Shown piece by piece: positions 35,081 to 45,650 of a stretch of DNA of 64,000 nt. The stretch lies in the NCBI RefSeq assembly GCF_016097555.1, contig NC_054713.1, positions 38,349,670 through 38,413,669 of the forward strand, in the 5' to 3' direction. The notes under the pieces are model-generated. The model saw only the letters and a program-made list of their open reading frames with translations. It was not told the DNA's origin and did no database searches. Each line of letters starts with the position of its first letter. Position 1 is the first letter of the stretch. Position numbers and translations under genes: made by a program. The DNA comes from Gigantopelta aegis. Lineage: Eukaryota > Mollusca > Gastropoda > Neomphalida > Peltospiridae.

Positions 35081-35351
35081 TTAGAGTCTCGAGTCTAGAC
35101 TCTAAAAGGTTTATAAGCACCAAGCCAGGTTAGAGATTTCCAAAGCAATCTTAGCGCCACTAAATCGTAAAACAATCGTAGGTTATGACGTCACTACAGC
35201 ACACGCCATTGTGACGTTATTGGTTACGATAATTTTACGATTTTATAAGCTAAGATTGCTATGCACATACGGGCCCAGGCCGTTGTAGAAACGTCAACAG
35301 CTTATGGGTTAGGTATAACAATAAAGATGATACGTTACGTGTAACACAATA

Positions 35352-35490
35352 CCCTCACATTAAAGGAACAGATAGCTAATTAATTTCTCCTGACATTAAA
35401 GGAACGACGATGACCAGCGGAAGTCAGTTCAGAAATCTCCGAACTAATTCTCCTGACATTAAAGGAACAGCGATGGGCCAGCGGTGGTCA
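35352..35490. repeat. Imperfect tandem repeat with CTGACATTAAAGGAAC
   Basis: Three copies of a unit containing ACATTAAAGGAAC, two of them followed by GCGATG or GACGATG and CAGCGG. Confidence 0.7.
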
Positions 35491-35499
35491 GTCTATAAT

Positions 35500-37160
35500 T
35501 CATATATGAACTTTGTGGACGGTGCGAGATGACCGCGTACGACTGTGTTGACGGACAGATCCGGCCTCAACCGACCAATGTCGCTGCATAACCCGCATAC
35601 CTTCCTCGTGCCAGTAGTGTTTAAAAGAAGAGCCAGCAAGCTCTATCGACAGTCTTTTCTCAACCACGAAAACCTCCGGCCAACGGCAATTCAAGAATCA
35701 GCTACTTTGTTGACCCAGCCGGTCGTTATACTTTCTGACGAAAGTAAAACTGAAACATCCGATGATAACGTGAGGCAGATGCAGTTCCTGTGAACATTTT
35801 ATCCCGAACCACGATCATCCTATCAGTTAACTCTGTGACGAGAACTCAGAGCATAACTGAACTATACCTTGTGAAATGTGTAACTTATAACCTATTAAAA
35901 TCTTCCTTAACTTGATCGATCTTTCGAGTTTATCAACCGTTGTACGAGTGTTTCACAACGCGCGCTCGTACAGCGACGACTATAAAAGAGTACTACCACT
36001 ATACGAATCATCAGTGTCACTAACCATACGACTGGTAGTGGCACATACGTTGCTGCTGCGCATGGGAAAACAGTGCTTTTCGGTAATTCATAAAGTAGAC
36101 TATATGACTGGGAATATACAGAGAGGGAAAGACGGCCTACCTCTACAGAGAAGACAAGGACACAAAAAATCAAGAAATAAGTATTTGTTGTTGTTGTTGT
36201 TGTTGTATATTTCCGTTACAATTTTTGGGCAAACACGTGTAGATTTTGCATAGCAAGTTTGATCAAAATTGATGCAACAAATGGCTTATTACATACCTAT
36301 TCAATCTTACTATAGTGATTAAAAACATTTTGAAACCGTGTGATAAAAATATTTTGTATCGCACATATGTGCAATATGGACCGGAACTTTTAAATAGGGA
36401 ATTCCCTTTTTCTTTTTACTGCAGTTAGCGCCTTTTATTTACTGACGTCATATATGATTTACAAATGACGTCACATCGTAATTTGAAACATTACACAAGG
36501 CTGCCGCAGAGTATGATTCTTAAGGTTAATTAAGTAAATCCATGAAATGAGTTTTGATCATAGATTTAAGAAAGAGTTGTTATGACGTTAAATTAAAAAC
36601 CATTTTTGTAAAACATAAAAGAAGGTATGTAACAAATACAGAACTTCACATACGTTGTTTTCTATATATATTCTTGCGCATAATAAACTCGTGCAATAAA
36701 TAGGAAGCGAAAACAACGTATGTGAAGATCTGTATTTTTATGTAACTCCTGAAACGGGATGCACTTTCAAGGTGTAATTGTGATACATGCTTAGCAGTAG
36801 GGAATCCATGGAAAAATTAGACACTGATGGAAAACGGGTGCTTTTCTGTAGTTGATGCTGTATGACTGGGAACATACAGCATGTCCTTATTTGTCATAAA
36901 TACCATTTAAGGACTGTGTTGTTTAGTTTACGTTCACTGCGGTGAAAACATCCGCAAACTATGTGAATCGGCGATCACACGTAAGTTTGCGGATGATTTT
37001 TGTTTTGTTTTTGTTTGTTCATACCCAGATGAACGTAAAAGAAATGACAGACAACTAAGCGAATTAGAATGGAGTTAACTATGTTTTATTTCACCATTTA
37101 ATGTTGGTTTAACTGTTGCACATTTGTAACGGCACATAGATGATAATGTCCCACTCCAAA
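35500..37160. other. No gene recognised
   Basis: Short frames at 35545-35793 and 35912-36253 have no recognisable motif and no clear splice context. A small hairpin, ATCCGCAAACT with its inverse AGTTTGCGGAT, lies at about 36950-36990. Confidence 0.45.
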
Positions 37161-37397
37161 CAGGGGCGTAGCGTGAGTTGGACCTGGGGGGGGGGGTGAG
37201 GGGGGGTTCGAATATGAACCAAGTGGACCTTTTCTATTTTGTTTTCGCACCACCAGAAACTCCATATGTATCGACCTGTATGTTTTAGTTCTGAAAGCGG
37301 ACCATTTGCTTCAGCGGTCGTCCGACCCCCCCCCCCCCCCCACCACCACCACCACCACCCCCCCCACCCACCCCCCACCCCCCAGCCTACGGCCCTG
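37161..37397. mobile_element. MITE with CAGGGGCGTAGC/CTACGGCCCTG ends
   Basis: The ends resemble those of the MITE at 2295-2458; the interior differs and includes G- and C-rich runs. Possibly hAT. Confidence 0.55.
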
Positions 37398-38785
37398 CCA
37401 AAAAATACTGAAAGTTTCAGAGGCTTATTTAGAATATTGTTTAAATGACATACTGTTTAACAGGTTATAAATAATAATGCAAACCAGTCACGGGTACAGG
37501 TGGAATGCTTCCCCGGACAATTTTGACAATATAATGGCCTGAAAGCCGATTTACTGGCATCTGAGTAAAACTATTAATCCTATTCTAATTATTATTTTAG
37601 ATCATTTTAAAAGGTTTTTTAGTGGATTTTATTTTGGTGGTTTCACAATATTTTTATTTATCTCAAATTTTATAAGACAATTTATATTTTTACAGTAGTC
37701 GACACACATTAGTTGTCAAGAAACATCTTTGCCACCTCTTGTCTCTCACATCTACAGCTTGTATTTTGAACCAAATATCGAATTATGTTGTGTGTAGTGT
37801 TATTAATCATTTGTTAAAAATGTGTACCGGACAACAAAAACAAATTCTACCATTCTTTTTTGCTTATTTGATGTCAAGTCTTCGTCTGTTGGCTATGCCT
37901 AAATGTTACATTTAAAAAAAAAAAATCATTCGTTAATTTTCGGAAGTATTTTTCGTCCATGACTTTGTATTATTAAATATTATGTTTAAATGATGCAGAC
38001 GTAACAAAGGCCTCCTTATTGGAATTTGCCAACAATTTCGCCGCTGTCACTTTTTTGGTTGACCGGTTACGTGAGGGAACATCGACCGGCGTACGCCGCT
38101 GTAGTCCAAACAAATACGCACATTTACACTGCTGACAGATCTCGGAGATCAAAACTGACCAATGGTGATGAAGATAACATACGTGAATAATATAACCGCG
38201 GCCATGATGGAATCGCCAAAATGCTGGTTGGTATAAAACCCGGACTACTGGGTAAGCATAAAATCCGGATTGTTGGGTTGGTATAAAACCCGGACTTCTG
38301 GTGTGAAACGTGGCAAATATTGACAAAACCCAGACAGTAATCGGACAACGCAAAAATCCGGAATTCCCGATAAATCCGGAGGATTCTCATCTATGAAGGG
38401 AATCACGAAGTGAAGACGGTAAAACGGATATTTGCAGTAATAAACCAACATTCTACCATGACTTTGGAAAATACTCAATTCTGATTGGCTACACACCTTA
38501 AATTAGAGGTGTTAAATTTATGATAGTGGTACCACCTCTGATTTAATTAGGCCGCTTTGCTCGCGTAGGAATATGAATAGGTGCTTATTAACAAAGAATC
38601 CAATATGACAGCTACGTTTGACATCGGAACGCTGGTGCATATATATTTTCGATCCAGAAATAAATAAATCCTGAATCGTTCGATGACGACATGGAACCTT
38701 GCGACGGGGAACACAACGGAACAAGCGAAGAACAGAAAGAAAGTTAGTAGACCTTCACAGATTGTATTTTTTACAAGACTAAACA
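37398..38785. other. No gene recognised; TAAAACCCGGAC repeats
   Basis: Short repeats of GGTATAAAACCCGGACT lie at 38228-38310. No other structure is recognised. Confidence 0.45.
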
Positions 38786-38786
38786 G

Positions 38787-38920
38787 TAACTAAGGTCGAA
38801 GACAGTCACTTTTCGCACCCTTGTTTTGGCTTCGTACATAATAAATATAGCATATTTTACCGTAATTTCACTTGAAATCCATATTTCGTAAAAGGTACAA
38901 TTTTTTAATCACAAGATTTT
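38787..38920 (-). repeat. Dispersed repeat R, partial
   Basis: Shares CCTTGTTTTGGCTTCGTACA with 43735-43755 and, inverted, 40970-40990. Confidence 0.6.
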
Positions 38921-39189
38921 CTTCAAACACATTCAGGTGCATTAGTAACAGGGGCAGCGCAGACGGTAGGGCAGAACAGAACAGAACAGAACTTTATTCA
39001 CTCAGAACACCAAACGGTGTTACATTGAGGTGTTTACAAACATACAATACGATGGCGGCTGCTGCTTAAAATAAAATATTAAATAGTCTGCATTGAGCAT
39101 TGATTACTGTTACTATAGCGTGTACATATATAGATATATAAATAGCATATGCACATTCATTAACCTCTGGCTGAAATACAAATATTTAA

Positions 39190-39844
39190 AGGGACATTCC
39201 TGAGTTTGCTGCATTGTAAGATGTTTCTGACTAATAAAATATTTCTACGATTAAACTTACAAATTAAATATAGTTTGTTGTTTAGAATATCAGTGTCTGT
39301 ATATTCAGTGTGTTTGTGATCGTCTTGATATTTCTAAGACCCCTGCGCGTGCTGTAATCTCACCGTGGTGCAGGGGTGTAACATTCTCTTTGAGAATGGC
39401 CAATACAGCACAAAATTGAAATTTAGAGTAAAAGTCAGTATCTATCTGTGATATTTGTATTTTTGCACAGTTCTTTACACTGTTTTTATTTAAATCTTGA
39501 ATTCTTATATTGATGTTGATCATCACTTTATTTGTTTTCATTACCATAGTTTGACACCCAATAGCCGATGTATTTTTCGTGCTGGGGTGTCGTTAAACAT
39601 TCATTCATTCATTCATTAATATTTCTAAGAAGCCCAAACTGGATTTTGTCTTCAAATAATTATATTTTAGGAAATAAAATGAAATTTAACCTAGTACAAA
39701 TATTAAAACGATCAGAAACACGTTTAATATACTGCCACTAATATGTTATGCAGAAAAATATATTTGATATGTAATTACAATCGTTAAAAAGTCTCTGTTA
39801 GTCGATAACATCATAAAAATTGCAGCAAACTCAGGAATGTCCCT
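39190..39844. mobile_element. TTAA-type MITE interrupted by a LINE tail
   Basis: Same family as 19819-20152. Its ends are AGGGACATTCCTGAGTTTGC and the inverse, with TTAA at 39186-39189 and 39845-39848. Confidence 0.85.
39339..39618 (+). mobile_element. 5'-truncated LINE tail inside the MITE
   Basis: Matches the 3' UTR of the LINE at 32770-33215 and ends in CATT repeats. Flanked by an 11-bp duplication, ATATTTCTAAG, at 39328-39338 and 39619-39629. The MITE at 41786 shows the empty site. Confidence 0.88.
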
Positions 39845-39849
39845 TTAAA

Positions 39850-40683
39850 TGAAGTTTTATTAGATTTGTTGTTAAAGATAAAAAAGAAAAATAATAATAG
39901 ACGTAAAACAAATACCTAAGCTTATTCCTGCATACCTATTATCATTTCTTTTCCTTTTTTTTTATTATTCCGTCTAAAAAGCAAAAAAAAACATTTTTTT
40001 AATTTTTTTTTAAAGAAAGTATAAAATTACACGATTACCATTTTCGGGACCTCGCGTAATCTTTGTAGACTAACAGTTATGAACTAATCAGACAATTTTA
40101 CCGGCTTCGCTGATTTCCGTAACGAGTTCATTTGTGTGGGCTACAGAAGCCACTATTAAATTCAGTCCCTTTTCTCTTTTTGTCATAACTATATGGACAG
40201 TATAAATGAGTTATCCTTATCAGACGTTCTGATCTATTACCTTACAAAAGTGAACTGTTTCTAATTAATAATAAATTAAATAGGCAAAGAAGTTTTGATC
40301 GGATTGGTACGTTTTCGAAGTTGTCTATTAAACCTGTGTTTTTCGATTTATATAGCAAAGATAAGTACCAGTCATATATTAAAATCTTGCATGGAAGCTA
40401 CCGTTCTCGTAACATTTTTTTTCTTCTTGTTCTGGTATTATTAAACGGATCTTTCTGTCAGCTACGTAAGGTAAATAGTGGCAATCAATATACACAATTA
40501 TTTTACGTGCGCTGTTTGTTAAGTGTAACGTGCGTTATTTTTCACACTCGCCAGATCGAAATTACCTGCGCTGTACGAGCGCGATCGCACCCGCGCACCT
40601 TAAAAGGTAAGGTCTGCAATTTTGCATTGGAATTTTTTCCAGCATTCTTAAAACGGAAACGTCGTGTACCCAATTTATAGTTA
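39850..40683. other. No gene recognised
   Basis: AT-rich. A 119-residue frame at 40321-40680 has no recognised motif. Confidence 0.45.
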
Positions 40684-41010
40684 TTGTAAGGAGATGCAAA
40701 GTGACGTCATTCAAATTCAAAATTAGCTATATTATTACAATGTTTCGCCACATTAAAATAAAATCTGGTCTACTAACTTTGACCCTTGTCATATTTCTAT
40801 AACAAGCAGACAACGTTGTTTACAGGTTTGTATTTTTTTTTTTTTTTTCATAATTCTGGACAAAATATTAAGTTTACGTTTTAAAAGATGAAAGAACTAA
40901 AAAATAACTTTTGTCACTAATATATCATATTAAAAAATTAACGTTGGATGTTTTATTTATTGTGTACGAAGCCAAAACAAGGGTGCTAAAAGTGACTGTC
41001 ATCAAAATGT
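40684..41010 (+). repeat. Dispersed repeat R
   Basis: Runs from GGAGATGCAAAGTGACGTCA to GTACGAAGCCAAAACAAGGG; the inverse copy is at 43708-44025. Confidence 0.75.
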
Positions 41011-41299
41011 AGCGTGTACATAACAGTAGCAGACGATCGAATTGTAGAGATAAACATCAGCTAACCGTGACAGATAATACTTTGTAACTCTGGTTCATGA
41101 ATTTTCCCTTATAACCATTGATTAGATGTGTCCGAAGTTCTACAGTCGTATGTTTTTATTTAATTGTCAACGGCGCGTTAGCGTTTAAAGGCTGACCCAA
41201 ACCCAACAAAGATGGCCGTGTCTAGCCAATTCACTACTTCTTGTTCCACGGATTAAAAATAGTTCCAACATTGAATACGTTGTTAGCCATGGTAGAATG

Positions 41300-41462
41300 G
41301 AGATAAACATCATCTGACGTCAGATTGGAGGTAGTTTATCGTGCATTTGACACCGCTAAATGTTACATTTAAAACCTCACGCAAACGCGTTAGAAATGTC
41401 ATTTAGCGGTGTTAAATGCACGATAAACTACCTCCAATCTGATGTCAGATTATGTTTACCTT
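41300..41462. repeat. Hairpin, arms about 63 bp
   Basis: The left arm includes CAGATTGGAGGTAGTTTATC and the right arm GATAAACTACCTCCAATCTG, with a 37-bp loop. Pairing is almost perfect. Confidence 0.88.
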
Positions 41463-41785
41463 CTAATTAACGTTCACAAATGGTCGCATGTAACATGGTA
41501 ATCCCCATTCAACTTTAATAAATTCTTTTTTTTTTTTTAAAGTGCTCGATAACTACGATAGTCCATTGCGAGATTCATAATTCAGCATGTTTGCCGTTAT
41601 TTAGTCAATAGTTTACTTTGGAATACCTGTTAGTGCAACACGCGTGACGACACACAAACGTTTATAAACAACATTTACATCATAATTTTTTTAGAAACAC
41701 GTGTTTTGCTTCAGAAAAGATTCAACGGTGATATTTTGAAAATACGTCCAATGAAACAGCGAGAAGCAGCGTATGAATATGTTAA

Positions 41786-42144
41786 AGGGATATTGCTGAG
41801 TTTGTTGCAATTTTTAAGATGTTATCGACTAACAGAGACTTTTTAACTATTGTAATTACATATCAAATATATTTTTCGGCATACAATATTAGTGGCTGTA
41901 TATTAAACGTGTTTCTGATCGTTCTAATATTTGTACTAAAATATAGTTTTTTCGTACGTACGAAATTATTTGAAGACAAAATCCAGTTTGGGCTTCTTAC
42001 AAATATTAAGACGATCAGAAACACATTGAATATACAGACACTGATATTCTAAACAACAAACTATATTTAATTTGTAAGTTTAATCGTAGAAATATTTTAT
42101 TAGTCAGAAACATCTTACAATGCAGCAAACTCAGGAATGTCCCT
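41786..42144. mobile_element. TTAA-type MITE
   Basis: Same family as 19819-20152, with TTAA at 41782-41785 and 42145-42148. It has no insertion and shows the empty site for the LINE in the 39190 copy. Confidence 0.85.
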
Positions 42145-42436
42145 TTAAATATTTGTATTTCAGCCAGAGGTTAATGAATGTGCATATGCTATTTATATAT
42201 CTATATATGTACACACTATAGTAACAGTAATCAATGCTCATTGCAGACTATTTAATGTTTTATTTTAATCAGCAGCCGCCATCGTATTGTATGTTTGTAA
42301 ACACCTCAATGTAACACCGTTTGGTGTTCTGAGTGAATAAAGTTCTGTTCTGTTCTGTTCTGTTCTGTTCTGTTCTGCCCTACCGTCTGCGCTGCCCCTG
42401 TTACTAATGCACCTGAATGTGTTTGAAGAAAATCAG

Positions 42437-42548
42437 ACACTGATATTCTAAACAAGAAAATATATTTAATATGTAAGTTTAATCGTAGAAATATTTTATT
42501 AGTCGGAAACATCTTACAATGCAGCAAGCTCGGGAATGTCCCTTTAAA
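42437..42548. mobile_element. Right half of a TTAA-type MITE
   Basis: Begins CAGACACTGATATTCTAAAC and ends in GGGAATGTCCCTTTAA. The left half is absent. Confidence 0.7.
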
Positions 42549-42984
42549 ATTGATGAGCTTTTGTAGGAGATTTCCCAAATGGCTCGACATGTAATGCTTT
42601 TGATTATCCAATCATTTCTCGTTATATGTTGGTTGAATTAGAATATAGTTTACCGAACAGACATTAAACAAATAGACTGAACTCGGACTGAACGTTATAG
42701 TTACCCAGACAAGCCCGTAGCATGGTGAACATTATTGGTGGGACCCCAACTGAACGAGCGCCGAAGGGGTGGGGGTGTCCGGGGGCATCATTCAAACGTT
42801 ATTACCCAAGCCTTGGGGATAAAATTGATCTACGTGTCATTTCTTACATGGGTGTGCAATTCATCTTACACCGGTGTGTAACTATTACCTGTACTTTGCT
42901 TTCAAAAATATAAATATTTTTCAATTTACCTGCAATAAATCAATAAATACCTGTACCTGTTCGTTGATAAAGTTATCGTTTTAT

Positions 42985-43085
42985 TAATCATTGACTTTTG
43001 GATGTCAAACCCGCTACATTTTTCCTTTAGTAGCAAGGGATATTTTATATGCACCATCTCACAGACAAGATAGAGCATACCATGT
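42985..43085 (-). repeat. tRNA-headed SINE fragment
   Basis: Central part only, with GTAGCAAGGGATATTTTATA. Confidence 0.75.
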
Positions 43086-43470
43086 TGGTCGTTATTTACT
43101 TTGGAATTCCTGTCAGCGTCATACAAACGTTTATAAACAATATTAAATTTACATCATTTTTAGTTTTTTTAGAAAAACACCTGTTTTGCTTCAGAAAAGA
43201 TTCAAACTTGGGTAGGTAAGGTATGTGTCCGCTCTGACTTCTTGTCATGGATGATGATTTTTCTTAAATATTGCATTTTCTTGGTATTTATAGTGTGGTT
43301 TTGGTTTTTGTTATTGGGGTTCTTTTGGGGCATTTGTTTTTTAATTTAGCGCACCCCAATCCATAATGCGTAGGAACACTACGCAGCAAGGTCAGCCACG
43401 GAAAAATAGGTCAAGGAAAAGTAGGTCAAGGTCACAGAAAGTAGATCGTTTGATGATACAAGGGCCCTTA

Positions 43471-43621
43471 CTACTGTCAAACATTTTGGTAATTTTGACA
43501 TCAAGTCTTAGAGAGGAAATTCGCTACATTTTTCCATTAGTAGCAAGGGATCTTTTATATACACCATCCCATAGGCAGGATACACATAATACAGCCTTTT
43601 ATATACCAGTCGTTGTGTACA
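43471..43621 (-). repeat. tRNA-headed SINE fragment
   Basis: Central part, with GTAGCAAGGGATCTTTTATA. Both the tail and tRNA-like head are missing. Confidence 0.78.
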
Positions 43622-43707
43622 GGACCAATAACCTGTAATATCATAATATATTTATTTACTATGGGAAGTGCTTTCAAAATAATATTACAAAAACTTGTTC
43701 AGATACT

Positions 43708-44025
43708 AAGGTCGACGATAGTCACTTTTCGGATCCTTGTTTTGGCTTCGTACACAATAAATAAAACATATCCAATGGTAATTTTTTGATATGATATATT
43801 TGACAAAAGGTACTTTTTATTTCTTTCATCTTTTAAAAGTTCAAATTAATATTTTGTCCAGAATTATGAACAATTAAAAAAAAATACCGACCTATAAACA
43901 GCGTTGTCTGCTTGTTATAGAAATTTGACAGGGGTCAACGTTAACAGACCAGTTTTTATTTTAATGTGGCGAAGCATTGTAATAATATAGCTAATTTTGA
44001 ATTTGAATGACGTCAGTATTCCAAT
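43708..44025 (-). repeat. Dispersed repeat R abutting the viral array
   Basis: Inverse of 40684-41010. It runs up to the first viral fragment, so it marks the left edge of the densovirus-like array. Confidence 0.7.
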
Positions 44026-44029
44026 GAAA

Positions 44030-44264
44030 AACGTTAGACTAGTTAGGACGATGGCTGCTATTGCTTCTCCCGCCGCGACTTCTATTATACCTTCAAGAGC
44101 TTCTACCGCTAAGAATGTCAACGCTGCGAACATTGTTGACTGAATGATTAAAATGATACATGTATCCCCTTTTATACTATTGTTAATCTATTGTTCATAC
44201 GTCATATCCGGTTTGATTTTGTTAGAATGTGATAGATCCTAAACTAGTCTAACATTTTTTTTTT
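44030..44264 (-). mobile_element. Densovirus-like unit Z: leftmost fragment
   Basis: A scrap of the small capsid-side protein (MFAALTFLAVEALEGIIEVA on the reverse strand, start at 44133) with its TATAAAA promoter near 44170, leading into a telomere. The rest of the unit is absent. Broken fossil. Confidence 0.8.
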
Positions 44265-45330
44265 AAATAATCCTCAAGAATAGCAGCTAGCCCGTGTTTT
44301 TGCAACTAATCCAACATGGCTGACATAGAACATGCATGATCCTTCGGGCGTACGCCTATCATGTCCGAAGGGTTCTATTGTGACGTCAGCAATTTTAGAT
44401 TTCTTGCAAAAACACCACCTAGTAGCTATTCTTGAGGTTTTCTTTCACTTAACCTTCTGACTACTGCAGGCGAGATATCTCGCCCGACGTCACGTCAGTC
44501 GATATACTGTACACTGTATACAGTGCATTCCCCAATTCATATTTCCCGCCGTTTTGCACACGACACTCACCGGAAACGGAAATATAATTAAAGAAAAAAG
44601 ATTTTTTTTCAAAATGGTGGTTTTTGTTTTGATTTTTTCAATTGAAAATACCTTGAAATTTTGAGTTCAAAAAGTGGTTTTCGGCAAGTATTTTCGCTTG
44701 ACAACAATGGCGGCACGTCGCGGTAATTTTCAGGGATCGATAGCTGATTGTAACAGCTAATTTGATAATAAATTTGATCGTTTTACCAACAACGAAAATT
44801 ACCAAATATTGCAATATGAATCGTAGTTCGGGTTTTAAAAAAAATTCTGGTCAGAAAACCACTGTTATCGGGAATAATGGACATAAATACTGGACAGCTG
44901 GCCACAAATGTCCGTAAGTAAACGCAACTTTTTCGATTTTTTGCCTAATTTTAATCACCATTAGCCGATCTAAAATAATAAAAATTACAAAAAAAGACAC
45001 GAAAATAATACTTACCGATTCATATATGAACTTTATTTCATGTATTTATGAAACATTTAAGTGAATATATGTGAGTAAAAATTATAAACTTGTACCCACT
45101 CAACGTGGTTTTTGTTAAAAATTAATCCAGTAGTCTAAAGGTTAAGATTACTTTAGACTAGTTTAGGATCTAGTGGCACGTGACGTAGAACCCTTCGGGC
45201 ATGATAGGCGTACGCCCGAAGGATCATGTAAGTTCTACGTCACGTGCCACTCGCCCCGTGGGCGGCTCCGCCGCAGTTAATACATAGTTGCAAAAACCAT
45301 GGTCACGGTTACTTTCATTAAGATTACTTT
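44265..45330. repeat. Paired hairpin telomeres between units Z and B
   Basis: Arms CCTCAAGAATAGC...GTGTTTTTGC and their inverses enclose a 31-bp core (44341-44371) of CCTTCGG, the palindrome GCGTACGC and CCGAAGG. A second hairpin has the core in the opposite orientation (45192-45222), between GGCACGTGACGTAGAAC and its inverse. Such T-shaped palindromes are typical of parvovirus ends. A MITE sits between the two. This is the Z/B counterpart of 51085-51450. Confidence 0.85.
44453..45141. mobile_element. TTAA-type (piggyBac-like) element in the telomere
   Basis: The ends CCTTCTGACTACTG and CAGTAGTCTAAAGG are inverted. TTAA flanks both sides (44449-44452 and 45142-45145). The other telomere pair shows the empty site at about 51297-51301. 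A 16-bp palindrome GGCGAGATATCTCGCC lies just inside the left end (44469-44484). A short frame near 44817 (MNRSSGFKKNSGQ) runs into CC|GTAAGT, a possible splice donor. No transposase core is present. Confidence 0.85.
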
Positions 45331-45455
45331 AGACTAGTTGCGATCTATCACATCATCAAATTCAACTTATGACGTCATCACAATCCCCCGGCGGAGCCGA
45401 CCGTATATATATCGGAAAATACGAAGTATAACGGAAATGACGTCATAATAACCTC

Positions 45456-45496
45456 TCTATATTCACAAATTTTAATTAGCTTTTCTATATTCACAA
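45456..45496 (+). promoter_or_regulatory. Paired TCTATATTCACAA motif, unit B
   Basis: Two copies of TCTATATTCACAA start exactly 28 bp apart (45456 and 45484), upstream of the NS1 TATA box. The same pair with the same spacing is in units C and D. It may be a site for NS1 or for a host factor. Confidence 0.65.
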
Positions 45497-45573
45497 AGTG
45501 GTAGTCATAGTATATGTTGATAGTAACCGTGACCATGGTCTCTGTTGTGGATACACATGACGTCACAATGCTC

Positions 45574-45582
45574 TATATAAAG
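45574..45582 (+). promoter_or_regulatory. TATA box of NS1, unit B
   Basis: TATATAAAG lies 77 bp before the NS1 start codon and just after TGACGTCA. Units C and D match it. Confidence 0.75.
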
Positions 45583-45650
45583 GATCAGCGCTAGCAACCT
45601 TCACTTCATGAAAATATCTCGAACAGATAACTTCTGCGGAATTTTTTAAA

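Larger units (their letters stand above)
38924..42437. repeat. Large inverted duplication with ~1.9-kb spacer
   Basis: 38924-39189 plus the adjoining MITE are mirrored by 41786-42437. Shared arm landmarks include ACACCAAACGGTGTTACATT, the pentamer ACAGA run, and ATGGCGGCTGCTG. Arms are similar but not identical. The left arm carries a LINE insertion absent from the right arm. Confidence 0.8.

Noticed and set aside
35545-36253. Short frames as host exons
   Set aside because: There is no conserved motif, and I found no matching splice pair that would join them.
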